This document shows positions 8,058 to 18,489 of a stretch of DNA of 64,000 bases, piece after piece. How positions within the stretch are numbered: the stretch's first letter is position 1; every line of letters starts with the position of its first letter. This DNA is from CAZQFV01 sp964613665 (GTDB lineage: Bacteria > Chloroflexota > Chloroflexia > DTKN01). The translations under genes and the position numbers were made by a program. The stretch is taken from positions 25,682 to 89,681 of the forward strand of contig CAZTIG010000010.1 in assembly GCA_964613665.1 (NCBI GenBank). Direction: 5' to 3'. A model generated the notes under the pieces. It was not told the DNA's origin. It was given only the letters and a program-made list of their open reading frames with translations, and made no database searches.

Positions 8058-8066
8058 CTGCTTCCG

Positions 8067-8221
8067 CTGAGATCCGGACACAGATGCCGGTGCACCACGA
8101 ATGGTGGGCCGGGACTCCGATCGCAGCCGTGGAAATGCCCGCCACAGTGGGCCAAGAGGCCCATCTGGCAGGGCTGGGGGCCCACCGAAATGGGTCGCGT
8201 CGAGACATATCCGGATGTCAG
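8067..8221 (+). repeat. repeat A, copy 1 (MITE-like, 155 bp)
   Basis: It is bounded by near-perfect terminal inverted repeats, CTGAGATCCGGACA on the left and TATCCGGATGTCAG on the right. The whole element matches the reverse complement of 63003-63156 with substitutions and few indels. It has no ORF of its own. It lies in a divergent promoter region. Confidence 0.75.
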
Positions 8222-8246
8222 CTTCCCCACAAGGGGGTGCGCGCCA

Positions 8247-8320
8247 TTCGTGTCGGTGCCGCACGAGGGCGCTCCGCCTCGCCCAGTCGGAGTCCAGGCT
8301 GTGCCGAGCGTGCCGTGCCG
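8247..8320 (+). repeat. repeat C, copy 1
   Basis: A 70-75 bp stretch starting TTCGTGTCGGTGCCGCACGA matches 38192-38260 with several substitutions and small indels. It sits between repeats A and B. Confidence 0.55.
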
Positions 8321-8410
8321 CAAGTCCCGAGCTTCCGGTTGCGGGCAGAGCGCGCAAGGGTCGACCCCCAAAGATGGCGGGCGTCCCCCGCGCCACGGCG
8401 GCATCAAGGT

Positions 8411-8550
8411 CGCGGCGGTGCACCACGAACGGCAAGTGCCCGGCCTGCGCGAAGCGCGGCACAGCCGCACCATTGCTGCGCCCCGGCATGTGCGGCGTCG
8501 TGCCGTTGCCCGAGCCGGGCACTTGCCGGTCAAGGCCGGCGACTTGACGG
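8411..8550 (+). repeat. repeat B, copy 1 (palindromic ends)
   Basis: A perfect 14-bp inverted pair, GGCAAGTGCCCGGC at 8431-8444 and GCCGGGCACTTGCC at 8514-8527, encloses a 69-bp core. The element and about 20 bp on each side match the reverse complement of 63761-63903. No ORF is supported. Confidence 0.75.
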
Positions 8551-8572
8551 CCGTACCCCCGCGCCGACCCCC

Positions 8573-8601
8573 GTGACTGTGCCGCCGGTTTCTCCTACAA
8601 T
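8573..8601 (+). promoter_or_regulatory. promoter of the DUF4919 lipoprotein gene
   Basis: GTGACT, 17 bp, TACAAT. It is 46 bp downstream of the right end of repeat B. Confidence 0.5.
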
Positions 8602-8676
8602 AGCACTTGCCATAGGGTACCAGCCAACGGGACCGGCGTCACCTTTGTGCACGAGCAGTTCGGAAAGGAGGTAGCC

Positions 8677-9447
8677 ATGAGGCGAGTCACCGTGGTGGCC
8701 TGTGGTCTGCTGATGGTTCTGTTTGCCTCAAGCTGCGGTGCCGGGCAACCGGCAGAGAGCCCTCCCCCGTCAACAGCAACGACCTCGCCCACCCGGCCGC
8801 CTACCCCGACCCCCACGCGCGAACCGACGAAGCTGCCGACCGCGCGTGCCACGGCAAGCCCTCGGTCGACGCCGCACGCCGCCTCCGCCGATGCCACATA
8901 CGCCGCACTCCTCGCACGCGCCCAAAAGGCAGATCCAACCCTCGACTTCATGGCCCTGCGGATGGCCTATGTCGAGACGACCGGGTATGACCCCTACGGC
9001 TTTGACCAGGTTGAGCGAAAGGCAGATATGTACACTGCCTTGGGCAACAAGGACTATGAACAGGCGCTGGCGCTGGCCGACCAGATCCTGGAACAGAACT
9101 ACCTCTCACCGGATGCCCATCTGGTGGCCCTCAATGCCCATGAAGGCCTGGGTCATACACAGGATGCGGATCTCCACCGCTACTTCCTCAACGGGTTGGT
9201 CACCTCGATCATGGAGTCGGGTGACGGCAAGAGCCCGGAGACAGCCTTCATCGTGGTCCTGATCGAAGAAGAGTACATGATCCTCAGCGTACTGGGTGTT
9301 CGCTCCGGCGGGCAACGTATCGCAGAGGAGGATGGGCACTCCTACGATGTCTTTGAAGGGATACTGGGGGAGACAGACACCCAGGTCACGGTCTATTTCA
9401 ACATCGACATACCGTTTCAGTGGCTGGCGAACTCTTTCGGCCACTGA
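8677..9447 (+). CDS. DUF4919 lipoprotein
   Basis: The 256-aa protein opens with a signal peptide and lipobox FASSC, followed by a proline/threonine-rich linker (residues about 25-70) that would span the cell wall. The C-terminal 170 residues match DUF4919: a TPR-like segment (KDYEQALALADQILEQN), then IMESGDGKSPETAF, EDGHSYDVFEG and VYFNIDIPFQW. The molecular function of DUF4919 is unknown. The ATG at 8677 follows AAAGGAGG. It is a single gene with its own promoter upstream and the gcvPA promoter downstream. Confidence 0.85.
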   Translation: MRRVTVVACGLLMVLFASSCGAGQPAESPPPSTATTSPTRPPTPTPTREPTKLPTARATASPRSTPHAASADATYAALLARAQKADPTLDFMALRMAYVETTGYDPYGFDQVERKADMYTALGNKDYEQALALADQILEQNYLSPDAHLVALNAHEGLGHTQDADLHRYFLNGLVTSIMESGDGKSPETAFIVVLIEEEYMILSVLGVRSGGQRIAEEDGHSYDVFEGILGETDTQVTVYFNIDIPFQWLANSFGH

Positions 9448-9468
9448 CCCGATGCCGCTGCCCTCCGT

Positions 9469-9497
9469 TTGCGCTCCGCCGGGGGCTATAGTACAAT
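9469..9497 (+). promoter_or_regulatory. promoter of gcvPA-gcvPB
   Basis: TTGCGC, 17 bp, TACAAT, 85 bp before the gcvPA start. The leader is too short for a typical glycine riboswitch and none was recognised. Confidence 0.55.
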
Positions 9498-9582
9498 GAC
9501 CCCGGCCGGAGCACTCTCTTTGCCCCTGTCCACGCTCCATGGCCGATGCGGTTCCGGCCCACGCCCGCTGGAGGAAGAACCC

Positions 9583-10977
9583 ATGGCAGAAAGACCTATC
9601 GTCTACCCCTGCATCCCCAACTCCGTCCCCGCCGTCAAGCAGGAGATGCTGCGCCAGCTCGGCGCCGCGGGGATGGAAGAGTTCTACGCCGACATCCCCG
9701 CCCACCTGCGGCTCCAGGAACCGCTCGACCTGCCCCCGCCGCTCCTCTCCGAGCAGGCTCTCAAGCGCCACGTCCAGGGTCTGCTGCGCAAGAACCGGAC
9801 CACCGAGCAGTACCTCTCCTTCCTCGGCGCCGGCTGCTGGCCGCACCATGTGCCGGCCGTGTGCGACGAGGTCAACCAGCGCGGCGAGTTCCTCACCGCC
9901 TACGCCGGCGAGCCCTACGACGACCACGGCCGCTTCCAGGCTCTCTTCGAGTACACCAGCATGATGGGCGAGCTGCTGAATATGGACGTGGTCAGCGTCC
10001 CCACCTACGATGGCTTCCAGGCCACCGCCACGGCCCTGCGTATGGCCGGCCGCATCACCGGCCGGCCCCAGGTGCTCGTCGCCGGCACCACCAACCCCGA
10101 CCGCCTTTCGAAGATCCGCGATTACCTCAAGCCGGCCATGCGCGTCGACCTGCTCCGCTACGACCTGCTCAGCGGGCAGCTCGACCTGGCCAACCTGCGG
10201 GCGCGTCTCTCCGCCGAGACGGCGGCGGTCTGCTTCGAGAATCCCTCCTACCTCGGTTTCGTCGAAGGCCAGGGCGCGGAGGTCGCCCACCTGGCTCACG
10301 AGCAGGGCGCGCTCGTCGTCGTCACCGTCGACCCCCTCTCCCTGGGCGTCCTGACCCCGCCGGCCGACTATGGCGCCGACATCGCCTGCGGCGACATCCA
10401 GCCGCTGGGGATGCACATGCAGTACGGCGGCGGTCAGGCCGGCTTCATCGCCACCCGCGACGAGGAGCGCTTCGTCATGCAGTACCCCTCGCGTCTCTTT
10501 GGCATCGCCCCCACGCGCGTCCCCGGCGAGTACGGCTTTGGCGACGTGGCCTACGAGCGCACCTCCTTCGCCGAGCGCGAGCACGGCAACGAATGGGTCG
10601 GCACGGCGGCGGCCCTCTGGGGCATCACCGCCGGCGTCTACCTGGCGCTGCTCGGTCCACAGGGCATGGCCGAGCTCGGCGAGGGCATCATGGCACGCGC
10701 GCGCTACGCCCAGCTCCGCCTGGCCGAGGTCCCCGGGCTGCGCGTGCCCCTCTTTCAGTCGGCCCACTTCCAGGAGTTCGTGGTGAGCTTCGACCGGAGC
10801 GGCAAGACGGTGGCCCAGGTCAACCGGGCACTGCTCGAGCGCGGCATCTTCGGCGGCAAGGACCTGAGCCGGGAGTTCCCCGCCCTGGGCCAGAGCGCCC
10901 TCTACTGCGTGACCGAGGTGCACAGCCAGGAGGACATCGACCGGCTGGTGGAGACGCTGCGGGAGGTGGTCCGATGA
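9583..10977 (+). CDS. gcvPA: glycine dehydrogenase (decarboxylating) subunit 1
   Basis: The 464-aa N-terminal-half subunit of the two-component P-protein works with GcvPB, GcvH and GcvT to decarboxylate glycine. It shows the family opening YPCIPNSVPAVKQEML and later FLGAGCWPHHVPAV, YTSMMGELLNMDVVS and GDIQPLGMHMQYGGGQAGFIA. It lacks the pyridoxal lysine, which is in the partner subunit. The ATG at 9583 follows GGAGGAAG. Its TGA overlaps the gcvPB start (ATGA), implying translational coupling. gcvH and gcvT are not in the window. Confidence 0.95.
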   Translation: MAERPIVYPCIPNSVPAVKQEMLRQLGAAGMEEFYADIPAHLRLQEPLDLPPPLLSEQALKRHVQGLLRKNRTTEQYLSFLGAGCWPHHVPAVCDEVNQRGEFLTAYAGEPYDDHGRFQALFEYTSMMGELLNMDVVSVPTYDGFQATATALRMAGRITGRPQVLVAGTTNPDRLSKIRDYLKPAMRVDLLRYDLLSGQLDLANLRARLSAETAAVCFENPSYLGFVEGQGAEVAHLAHEQGALVVVTVDPLSLGVLTPPADYGADIACGDIQPLGMHMQYGGGQAGFIATRDEERFVMQYPSRLFGIAPTRVPGEYGFGDVAYERTSFAEREHGNEWVGTAAALWGITAGVYLALLGPQGMAELGEGIMARARYAQLRLAEVPGLRVPLFQSAHFQEFVVSFDRSGKTVAQVNRALLERGIFGGKDLSREFPALGQSALYCVTEVHSQEDIDRLVETLREVVR

Positions 10978-12578
10978 GCCAGCGCGACATCGTGCAGGAG
11001 CGACAGGCCCAGGGCACGCCCCGGCTGCGGCGCTACCACCAGGCCCGTTGGGACGAGCCGGTCCTCTTTGAGCTCAGCCGCCCGGGGCAGCGCGGCCTCC
11101 TGGTGTCGGAGCCGGAGCCGGCCATCCGCGCCGCCGTCGGGGACGTGCTCGCCACCCTGCCGCCGGGCATGTGCCGGCAGGAGCCGCCGCACCTGCCCGA
11201 GCTGTCCCAGCCCCAGGTCGTGCGGCACTATTTCCGCCTCTCGCAGGAGAACCTAGGCGCCGACCTGAACATCGACGTCGGCCAGGGCACCTGCACCATG
11301 AAGCACAGCCCCAAGGTGCACGAGCAGCTCGTGCGCATGCCGGAGATGACCGAGCTGCACCCACTGCAGGACGAGTCGACCGTCCAGGGCATCCTGGAAA
11401 TCTACTACCGCTTCGAACAGATACTAAAGGCCATCTCCGGCATGGCGCGCTTCTCCCTGCAGCCGGGGGCCGGCTCGGCGGCCATCTACACGGCCGCGTC
11501 GATCATCCGCGCCTATCACGAGGTGCACAGCGAGGCCCGCCGGCGCGACGAGGTCATCACCACCATCTTCTCCCACCCCTCCGATGCCGCCTGCCCCAAG
11601 ACGGCCGGCTTCCGCGTCGTCACCCTCTACCCCGACGAGGACGGCTATCCCGACCTGGAGGCGCTCAAAGCGGCCGTCTCCGAGCGCACTGCCGGCCTGC
11701 TGATCACCAACCCCGAGGACACCGGCATCTTCAACCCGCAGATCGACCGGTTCGTGCAGGTCGTTCACGACGCCGGCGGGCTCTGCTTCTACGACCAGGC
11801 CAACGCCAACGGCATCCTGGGCATCACCCGCGCCCGCGATGCCGGCTTCGACCTGTGCCATTTCAACCTGCACAAGACCTTCTCCTCGCCGCACGGCTGC
11901 GGCGGGCCGGCCGTCGGCGCCCTCGGCGTGACTGCCGAGTTGGCGCCCTTCCTGCCGGTGCCGATCGTCGACTTCGACGGCCAGCGCTACTTCCTCAACC
12001 ACGACCTGCCGCACACCATCGGCAAGATGGGCCCCTGGTACGGCGTGGCCCCCGTGGTGGTGCGGGCCTACGCCTGGGCCATGGGCCTGGGCGCGGCCGG
12101 CCTGCGCGAGGTGGCCGAGATCGCCGTCCTCAACAACAACTACCTCCTCCAGAAGGTACTACAGATCCCCGGGGTGAGCGCGCCCTACGCCCGCGGCCGG
12201 CGGCGCATCGAGCAGGTGCGCTACTCCTGGGAGGAGCTCTGCCGCGAGACGGGCGTACACAGCGAGGAGATCGGCCTGCGGGCGGCCGATTTCGGCGTGC
12301 ACTACTGGATGAGCCACCACCCCTACGTCGTGCCCGAGCCCTGCACGCTGGAGCCGACCGAGTCGTACTCCCGCGACGAGCTGGACGAGTACGCCGCCAT
12401 CCTGGCCCACGTGGCCCAGGAGGCGCGGAGCGACCCCGAGGTCGTCAGGCAGGCGCCGCACAACGCCCCGGTGCACACGGTCGACGCCGGCGCGCTGGAC
12501 GACCCGGCGCAGTGGGCGGTGACCTGGCGGGCGTATCGGCGCAAGGTGGCAGGGCAGGGCCCAGGGCCTGGGGCTTAG
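10974..12578 (+). CDS. gcvPB: glycine dehydrogenase (decarboxylating) subunit 2
   Basis: The 534-aa pyridoxal-phosphate subunit of the split P-protein carries the cofactor lysine in HLHKTFSSPHGCGGP, around residue 300. Other family segments are SQENLGADLNIDVGQGTCTMKH-type sequence near residue 85 and FYDQANANGILG. It begins inside the gcvPA stop codon. Its end runs into a CAGGGCCC-type repeat tract: the last codons (GQGPGPGA) and the stop are made by the repeat, so the natural C-terminus has been replaced or extended. This is probably harmless, as the conserved domain ends earlier. Confidence 0.95.
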   Translation: MSQRDIVQERQAQGTPRLRRYHQARWDEPVLFELSRPGQRGLLVSEPEPAIRAAVGDVLATLPPGMCRQEPPHLPELSQPQVVRHYFRLSQENLGADLNIDVGQGTCTMKHSPKVHEQLVRMPEMTELHPLQDESTVQGILEIYYRFEQILKAISGMARFSLQPGAGSAAIYTAASIIRAYHEVHSEARRRDEVITTIFSHPSDAACPKTAGFRVVTLYPDEDGYPDLEALKAAVSERTAGLLITNPEDTGIFNPQIDRFVQVVHDAGGLCFYDQANANGILGITRARDAGFDLCHFNLHKTFSSPHGCGGPAVGALGVTAELAPFLPVPIVDFDGQRYFLNHDLPHTIGKMGPWYGVAPVVVRAYAWAMGLGAAGLREVAEIAVLNNNYLLQKVLQIPGVSAPYARGRRRIEQVRYSWEELCRETGVHSEEIGLRAADFGVHYWMSHHPYVVPEPCTLEPTESYSRDELDEYAAILAHVAQEARSDPEVVRQAPHNAPVHTVDAGALDDPAQWAVTWRAYRRKVAGQGPGPGA

Positions 12579-12735
12579 GGCTCAGGGACCAGGGACCAGG
12601 GCTCAGGGACCAGGGCTCAGGGCCCAGGGCCTGGGGCTGCGGGACCAAGCAGTGGCCCCGGATCTGATACCTGAGCCCTGAGCCCCAAGCCCTGAGCCCT
12701 GAGCCCTGAACCTTGCGTGCACATGTCTGTTGCTT
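12546..12735. repeat. inverted tract of CAGGGCTC / GAGCCCTG units
   Basis: The left arm is tandem CAGGGCTCAGGGAC-type units (about 12553-12644) and the right arm the reverse orientation, GAGCCCTGAGCC-type units (about 12671-12714). Short TTGTCACTTG repeats follow. The arms can form a very large hairpin, so the tract probably also terminates gcvPB transcription. No gene lies between the arms. Confidence 0.75.
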
Positions 12736-12808
12736 GTCACTTGTCACTTGACGCTTGCTACCCGAGGACAACCATGCTCCACCACAGCAAGGACAAGGAG
12801 AGCGCCCA

Positions 12809-13930
12809 TTGGCTCTGCAACGGTGCCTGGGCCTGATCGTCAACCCCATCGCCGGGCTGGGGGGCCGCGTCGGGCTGAAGGGCACGGACGGGCCGGAGAT
12901 CGTCGAGCTGGCGCGGTCCCTGGGGGCACGGCCGGCGGCGTCGGAGCGGGCCTCCGTGGCGCTGCGCGCGCTGGCGGCCCTGCCCGGCCTGGAGCTGATC
13001 ACCTATCCCGGCGAGATGGGCGCCGACGCGGCGGCGATGGGCGGCCTGGCGGCAACGGTCATCGGCGCGATCCAGGCCGGCCGCACCACGGCGGAGGACA
13101 CCTACCGGGCGGCGCGGGACATGCGCGACTGGCCGGTGGACCTGCTGCTCTTTGCCGGCGGCGACGGCACGGCGCGGGATATCTACCGCGCGGTGGGGTT
13201 GGACCTGCCGGTGCTGGGCATACCGGCCGGGGTCAAGATGCACTCGGCGGTCTATGCCATCAGCCCGCGCCACGCCGGCGAGCTGGCGTCCCTGTATCTG
13301 CAAGGCAGCGCCGGCCGGCTGCGCGAGGCCGAGGTGATGGACATCGACGAGGAGGCCTTTCGCCGGGGCATTGTCGCCGCGCGGCTGTATGGCTACCTCC
13401 GGGTGCCCTACCGCCGGCAGATGGTCCAGGGCGTCAAGGCGGCCAGCCCGGGCGCCGAGCAGGAGACGGCGCGGGCCATCGCCCGGGCGGTGATCGAGCG
13501 CATGGAGGCCGGCTGCCTCTACATCGTCGGCCCGGGCACGACCACGCGGGCCGTCGCCGCGGCGCTGGGCCTGGAAAAGACCCTGCTGGGCGTGGACGTC
13601 ATCGCCGACGGGCGGCTTCTGGCCGCCGACGTGAGCGAGGCGCAGCTGCTGGAGCTGATGCGGGGGCGGCGGGCCCGCATCATCGTCACGCCCATCGGCG
13701 GGCAAGGCTATCTCTTTGGGCGGGGCAACCAGCCGATCAGCCCGCGGGTGATCGAGGCGGTGGGTCCGGCCAACGTCATCGTCGTGGCCGCGCCGGAGAA
13801 GCTCCAGGCGCTCGGCGGCCGGCCACTCCTGGTCGACAGCGGCGACGAGGCCGTCGATCGGCTGTTGTGCGGCTACGCGCGGGTGGTCACGGGGTACGGC
13901 GAGGAGGCGGTGTGTAGGGTCTCGTGCTAG
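12809..13930 (+). CDS. ATP-NAD kinase family protein (AcoX-like)
   Basis: The 373-aa protein has the NAD-kinase/diacylglycerol-kinase signature FAGGDGTARD near residue 115 and the N-terminal LIVNPIAGLGG typical of the ATP-NAD kinase branch, including AcoX-like proteins. The NGEXX-type catalytic stretch of classical NADKs was not recognised. It has GPGTTTRAVAAALG and TPIGGQGYLFGRGNQP, both seen in this subgroup. No ATG fits; the TTG at 12809 follows AAGGAG by 8 nt and is preferred over a TTG at 12755 inside the repeat tract. The true substrate is not predicted. Confidence 0.8.
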   Translation: MALQRCLGLIVNPIAGLGGRVGLKGTDGPEIVELARSLGARPAASERASVALRALAALPGLELITYPGEMGADAAAMGGLAATVIGAIQAGRTTAEDTYRAARDMRDWPVDLLLFAGGDGTARDIYRAVGLDLPVLGIPAGVKMHSAVYAISPRHAGELASLYLQGSAGRLREAEVMDIDEEAFRRGIVAARLYGYLRVPYRRQMVQGVKAASPGAEQETARAIARAVIERMEAGCLYIVGPGTTTRAVAAALGLEKTLLGVDVIADGRLLAADVSEAQLLELMRGRRARIIVTPIGGQGYLFGRGNQPISPRVIEAVGPANVIVVAAPEKLQALGGRPLLVDSGDEAVDRLLCGYARVVTGYGEEAVCRVSC

Positions 13931-13954
13931 GCCTGATCGAGCAGCCGCTACGAG

Positions 13955-14135
13955 GAAGACGACGGGCGACAGACGATGGACGACTGGCGATTGACGACTG
14001 ACGATTGACGATTGACGACTGACGATGGACGATTGACGACTGACGATGGACGATTGACGACTGACGATGGACCAAGGACCAAGAAGCAGGATGCAAGAGG
14101 CAGGATGCAGGATGCAGGATGCAAGAAGGAGGTTG
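13955..14135. repeat. heptamer tract (GACGATT units) plus CAGGATG units
   Basis: About 110 bp of GACGATTGACGACT-type tandem units, unit 7 bp with point variants, are followed by CCAAGGA and CAGGATGCA units. The motif is the same as in the arms that bracket the 4HB gene at 1-455. No inverted partner and no ORF cassette is present here. The tract ends at the ribosome-binding site of the next gene. Confidence 0.75.
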
Positions 14136-14137
14136 GC

Positions 14138-14899
14138 ATGGATATCACAGGCAAGGTGGCCATCGTGACCGGTGGGGCCGCGGGCATCGGCCGGGCCACG
14201 GCGCTGCTCCTGGCCCGCGCCGGGGCGGCCGTCGCGGTGGTGGACCTGGACCAGGTCGGCGGCGAGTCCCTGGCGCAGCAGATTGCCGGGACGGGCGGGC
14301 GGGCCATCTTCATCCCCGCCGACGTTTCCCAGGAGGCGGCCTGCCAGCGGGCGGTGGAGCGGACGGTGCGCGAGTTCGGCCGGCTGGACATTCTCTTTAA
14401 CAACGCCGGCATCGTCCGCCGGGCCACGGTGGTCGAGACCACCACGGAGGAGTGGGACCGGGTTATGGCGGTAAACGTCCGCGCGGTCTTTTTGCTCTGC
14501 AAGTACACCATCCCGCATATGGCCGCGGCCGGCGGCGGGTCGATCGTCAACAACGCCTCCGGTTGGGGCATCGTCGGCGGCGCCCGGGCGGCAGCCTACT
14601 GCGCCTCCAAGGGCGCGGTCGTGCAGCTCACGCGGGCGATGGCCATCGACCACGGCGGGCAGAACATCCGCGTCAACTGCATCTGCCCGGGCGACACCGA
14701 CACGGCCTTGCTGCGCAGCGAGGCCCGCCAGCTGGGCGTGGACGAGGCCAGCTTCCTGGCCGAGGCGGCGGACCGTCCCCTACGGCGCATCGCCCAGCCC
14801 GAGGAGATCGCCCAGGCGGTGCTCTTCCTGGCCAGCGACGCTGCCTCCTTCGTCACCGGGGCGGTGCTGGCGGTGGATGGGGGAGCGTCTGCGGACTAG
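14138..14899 (+). CDS. short-chain dehydrogenase/reductase
   Basis: The 253-aa classical SDR carries the Rossmann motif TGGAAGIG at about residues 12-19, NNAG near residue 90 and the catalytic YCASK near residue 155. The conserved C-terminal segment SFVTGAVLAVDGGAS is present. It should oxidise or reduce an alcohol/ketone with NAD(P); the aspartate in VVDLDQ after the second strand favours NAD. The ATG at 14138 follows AAGGAGG. The upstream in-frame region is heptamer repeat, so earlier start codons are rejected. A second SDR follows. Confidence 0.9.
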   Translation: MDITGKVAIVTGGAAGIGRATALLLARAGAAVAVVDLDQVGGESLAQQIAGTGGRAIFIPADVSQEAACQRAVERTVREFGRLDILFNNAGIVRRATVVETTTEEWDRVMAVNVRAVFLLCKYTIPHMAAAGGGSIVNNASGWGIVGGARAAAYCASKGAVVQLTRAMAIDHGGQNIRVNCICPGDTDTALLRSEARQLGVDEASFLAEAADRPLRRIAQPEEIAQAVLFLASDAASFVTGAVLAVDGGASAD

Positions 14900-14965
14900 G
14901 AACCGTTGCACGTTCACACGTTCCACGTTGGCACGTTTCCGATTCAGCCGGTTCCATGTGCGTGT
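14900..14965. repeat. ACGTT-type short tandem repeats
   Basis: Units such as GCACGTTCACACGTTCCACGTT recur between the two SDR genes. The same family, CACGTTGAC/CACGTTGGC, fills 16609-16672. They are in one orientation with only a weak inverted part. Confidence 0.6.
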
Positions 14966-15012
14966 CCCGGTCACAGCAGGAGCTTGGACGATTCCCCAGG
15001 TAGGAGGTGACG

Positions 15013-15762
15013 ATGCGCGGTCTGGCGGGCAAACGTGTGCTCATCACCGGAGGGGCCGGCGGCATTGGCGCGGCCACGGCGGCGCGCTTTGTGGAGGAAG
15101 GGGCCCAGGTGTTCGTGCTGGACCGCGATGCGGCCGGCTGCCAAAGGCTGCGGGACACGTGGCCCACCGTGGGCACGCTCGTGGCCGACGTGGCCGACGA
15201 GGGCGCGGTGGCCGGCGCTTTCGCCGAGATGGACCGCCTGGCCGGCGGGATCGACGTGCTGATCAACAACGCCGGGATCAGCATGCGCCACCGCTTCCTG
15301 GAGATCACGCCCCAGGAGTGGCGGCAGACGCTGGCGGTGAACCTGACCGGCCTCTTCCTGGTGGCTCAGGAGGCGGCGCGGCGCATGCGGGCCCAGGGCA
15401 GCGGGGTCATCCTGAACATGGGCTCGACCAACGGCCTGGTGGGCTACCCCTTCTACGCCGCCTACAACACCTCCAAGGCCGGGGTGATCGAGCTGACCCG
15501 CTCCATGGCCCTGGAGCTGGGGCCGGCCGTGCGGGTGAACGCCGTCTGCCCCGGCTTTATCATGACCCCCATGCAGGAGGCCGAGTACACGCCGGCGATG
15601 CGCCGCGCGTTCGAGGAGAAGGTGCCGCTGAAGCGACTGGGCCGGCCGGAGGAGGTGGCCGCGCTCTTTGCCTTCCTGGCCTCCGATGACGCTGCCTTCA
15701 TCACGGGGCAGTGTTTCGTCATCGACGGGGGCGAGATCGCCGGCGGCCTGGCCAGCCGGTAG
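15013..15762 (+). CDS. short-chain dehydrogenase/reductase
   Basis: The 249-aa classical SDR shows TGGAGGIG (about residues 13-20), NNAG near residue 85, YNTSK (catalytic Y-x-x-x-K, near residue 155) and the end motif FITGQCFVIDGG. VLDRDAA after strand 2 suggests NAD preference. It is a different subfamily from the SDR before it, so the two are not a recent duplication. The ATG at 15013 is 5 nt after GGAGG; the in-frame GTG at 15007 overlaps that box. Confidence 0.9.
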   Translation: MRGLAGKRVLITGGAGGIGAATAARFVEEGAQVFVLDRDAAGCQRLRDTWPTVGTLVADVADEGAVAGAFAEMDRLAGGIDVLINNAGISMRHRFLEITPQEWRQTLAVNLTGLFLVAQEAARRMRAQGSGVILNMGSTNGLVGYPFYAAYNTSKAGVIELTRSMALELGPAVRVNAVCPGFIMTPMQEAEYTPAMRRAFEEKVPLKRLGRPEEVAALFAFLASDDAAFITGQCFVIDGGEIAGGLASR

Positions 15763-15763
15763 C

Positions 15764-15792
15764 TTGTCCAAAAGGGAAAACTGCGCTACAAT
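15764..15792 (+). promoter_or_regulatory. promoter of the ABC ATPase gene
   Basis: TTGTCC, 17 bp, TACAAT, placed directly after the SDR stop codon and 45 bp before the start at 15838. Confidence 0.6.
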
Positions 15793-15837
15793 ACCGCTGG
15801 CCCCGAGGGGGACAGACAGGCGAGGAGGCCGTAGACA

Positions 15838-16608
15838 ATGACAAGCACTTCCTGGATGATCGAGACCCGCGGGCTGAGCAAGCGCTTCGGCGAGACCGTG
15901 GCCGTGGATAACCTGAACCTGACCATCGGTCCCGGCGAGATCTTCGGCTTCCTGGGGCCGAACGGGGCCGGCAAGACCACCACGATCAAGATGCTCGTCG
16001 GGCTGCTCCAACCCAGCGCCGGCCAGGCCTTTATCGGCGGATACGACGTCCAGCGGCAGCCCCTCCAGGCCAAGGCCCTCGTCGGCTACGTCCCCGACAC
16101 CCCCTTCCTCTACGAGCGCCTGACCGGCCAGGAGTTCCTCCGCTTCGTGGCCCGGCTCTACAGCCTGAGCCCGCGAGTGGCCGGCCCGCGCGCTGAAGCT
16201 CTGCTGGAGGGCTTTGAGCTGACCGACCGGGCCAACGACCTGGTCCAGGGTTACTCCCACGGTATGCGCCAGAAGCTGACGCTGGCTGCGGCGCTGCTGC
16301 ACGAGCCGCGCGTCTTCTTCCTGGACGAGCCCACCGTCGGCCTGGACCCCAAGAGCGCCCGCCAGGTCAAGGACCTGCTGCGCAAGCTGGCCGGCGAAGG
16401 CACCTGCGTGTTCATGTCCACCCACATCCTGGAGATCGCCGAGCGCATGTGCGACCGGGTCGGCATCATCGACCGCGGCCGGCTGATCGCCTGCGGCACG
16501 ATGGAGGATCTGCGCCAGGCCGGCGGCACCGGCACGCTGGAGGACATCTTCCTGCAGCTCACCGGCGGGACCGAGGTGGCGGAGCTGGCCAGTCATCTGG
16601 AAGGGTAA
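15838..16608 (+). CDS. ABC transporter ATP-binding protein
   Basis: The 256-aa ATPase has Walker A GPNGAGKTTT (about residues 40-49), a divergent signature YSHGMRQK in place of LSGGQ, and Walker B VFFLDEPTVGLDP. It resembles the ATPases of ABC-2/DrrA-type exporters. No permease gene is adjacent on either side, which is unusual for this type; the partner may be elsewhere. The ATG at 15838 follows GAGGAGG. It has its own promoter at 15764. Confidence 0.9.
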   Translation: MTSTSWMIETRGLSKRFGETVAVDNLNLTIGPGEIFGFLGPNGAGKTTTIKMLVGLLQPSAGQAFIGGYDVQRQPLQAKALVGYVPDTPFLYERLTGQEFLRFVARLYSLSPRVAGPRAEALLEGFELTDRANDLVQGYSHGMRQKLTLAAALLHEPRVFFLDEPTVGLDPKSARQVKDLLRKLAGEGTCVFMSTHILEIAERMCDRVGIIDRGRLIACGTMEDLRQAGGTGTLEDIFLQLTGGTEVAELASHLEG

Positions 16609-16681
16609 ACGTTGGCACGTTGACACGTTGGCACGTGAGCACGTTGACACGTTGACACGCTGGCACGTTTTTTTGTGTTGC
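16609..16681. repeat. CACGTTGAC tandem repeat ending in a T-run
   Basis: Ten or so CACGTTG(A/G)C units in one orientation lie between the ABC ATPase and urocanase genes and end in TTTTTTT. The T-run suggests a secondary role as terminator of the ATPase transcript. Confidence 0.6.
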
Positions 16682-16744
16682 TCGCAGCACGCCGCAGGGA
16701 ACCACTCCCTTGGCAGTTGGCTCAGCACCCCGAGGAGGTGTCCG

Positions 16745-18400
<1,656 letters not shown>

Positions 18401-18489
18401 GTTCCAGGACCGTTCCAGGCAGGCGCTCCTGAGTCCGCCGGCTCAACGGGGCTCCACGGGAGCGGTACGATACGCCCTCATCGCCGTTC

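Noticed and set aside
8411..8550. Short ORFs within repeats A, B and C
   Set aside because: The same frames are not kept between copies, so the conservation is of DNA rather than protein.
9498..9582. A glycine riboswitch ahead of gcvPA
   Set aside because: The 85-bp leader is too short for a tandem glycine aptamer and none of its conserved core was seen.
9546..10973. An N-terminal extension of gcvPB through gcvPA
   Set aside because: The frame is open by chance; the conserved protein starts at 10974 within an ATGA overlap.
13955..14135. A CRISPR array
   Set aside because: Units are about 7 bp with no spacers of even length and no cas genes nearby.
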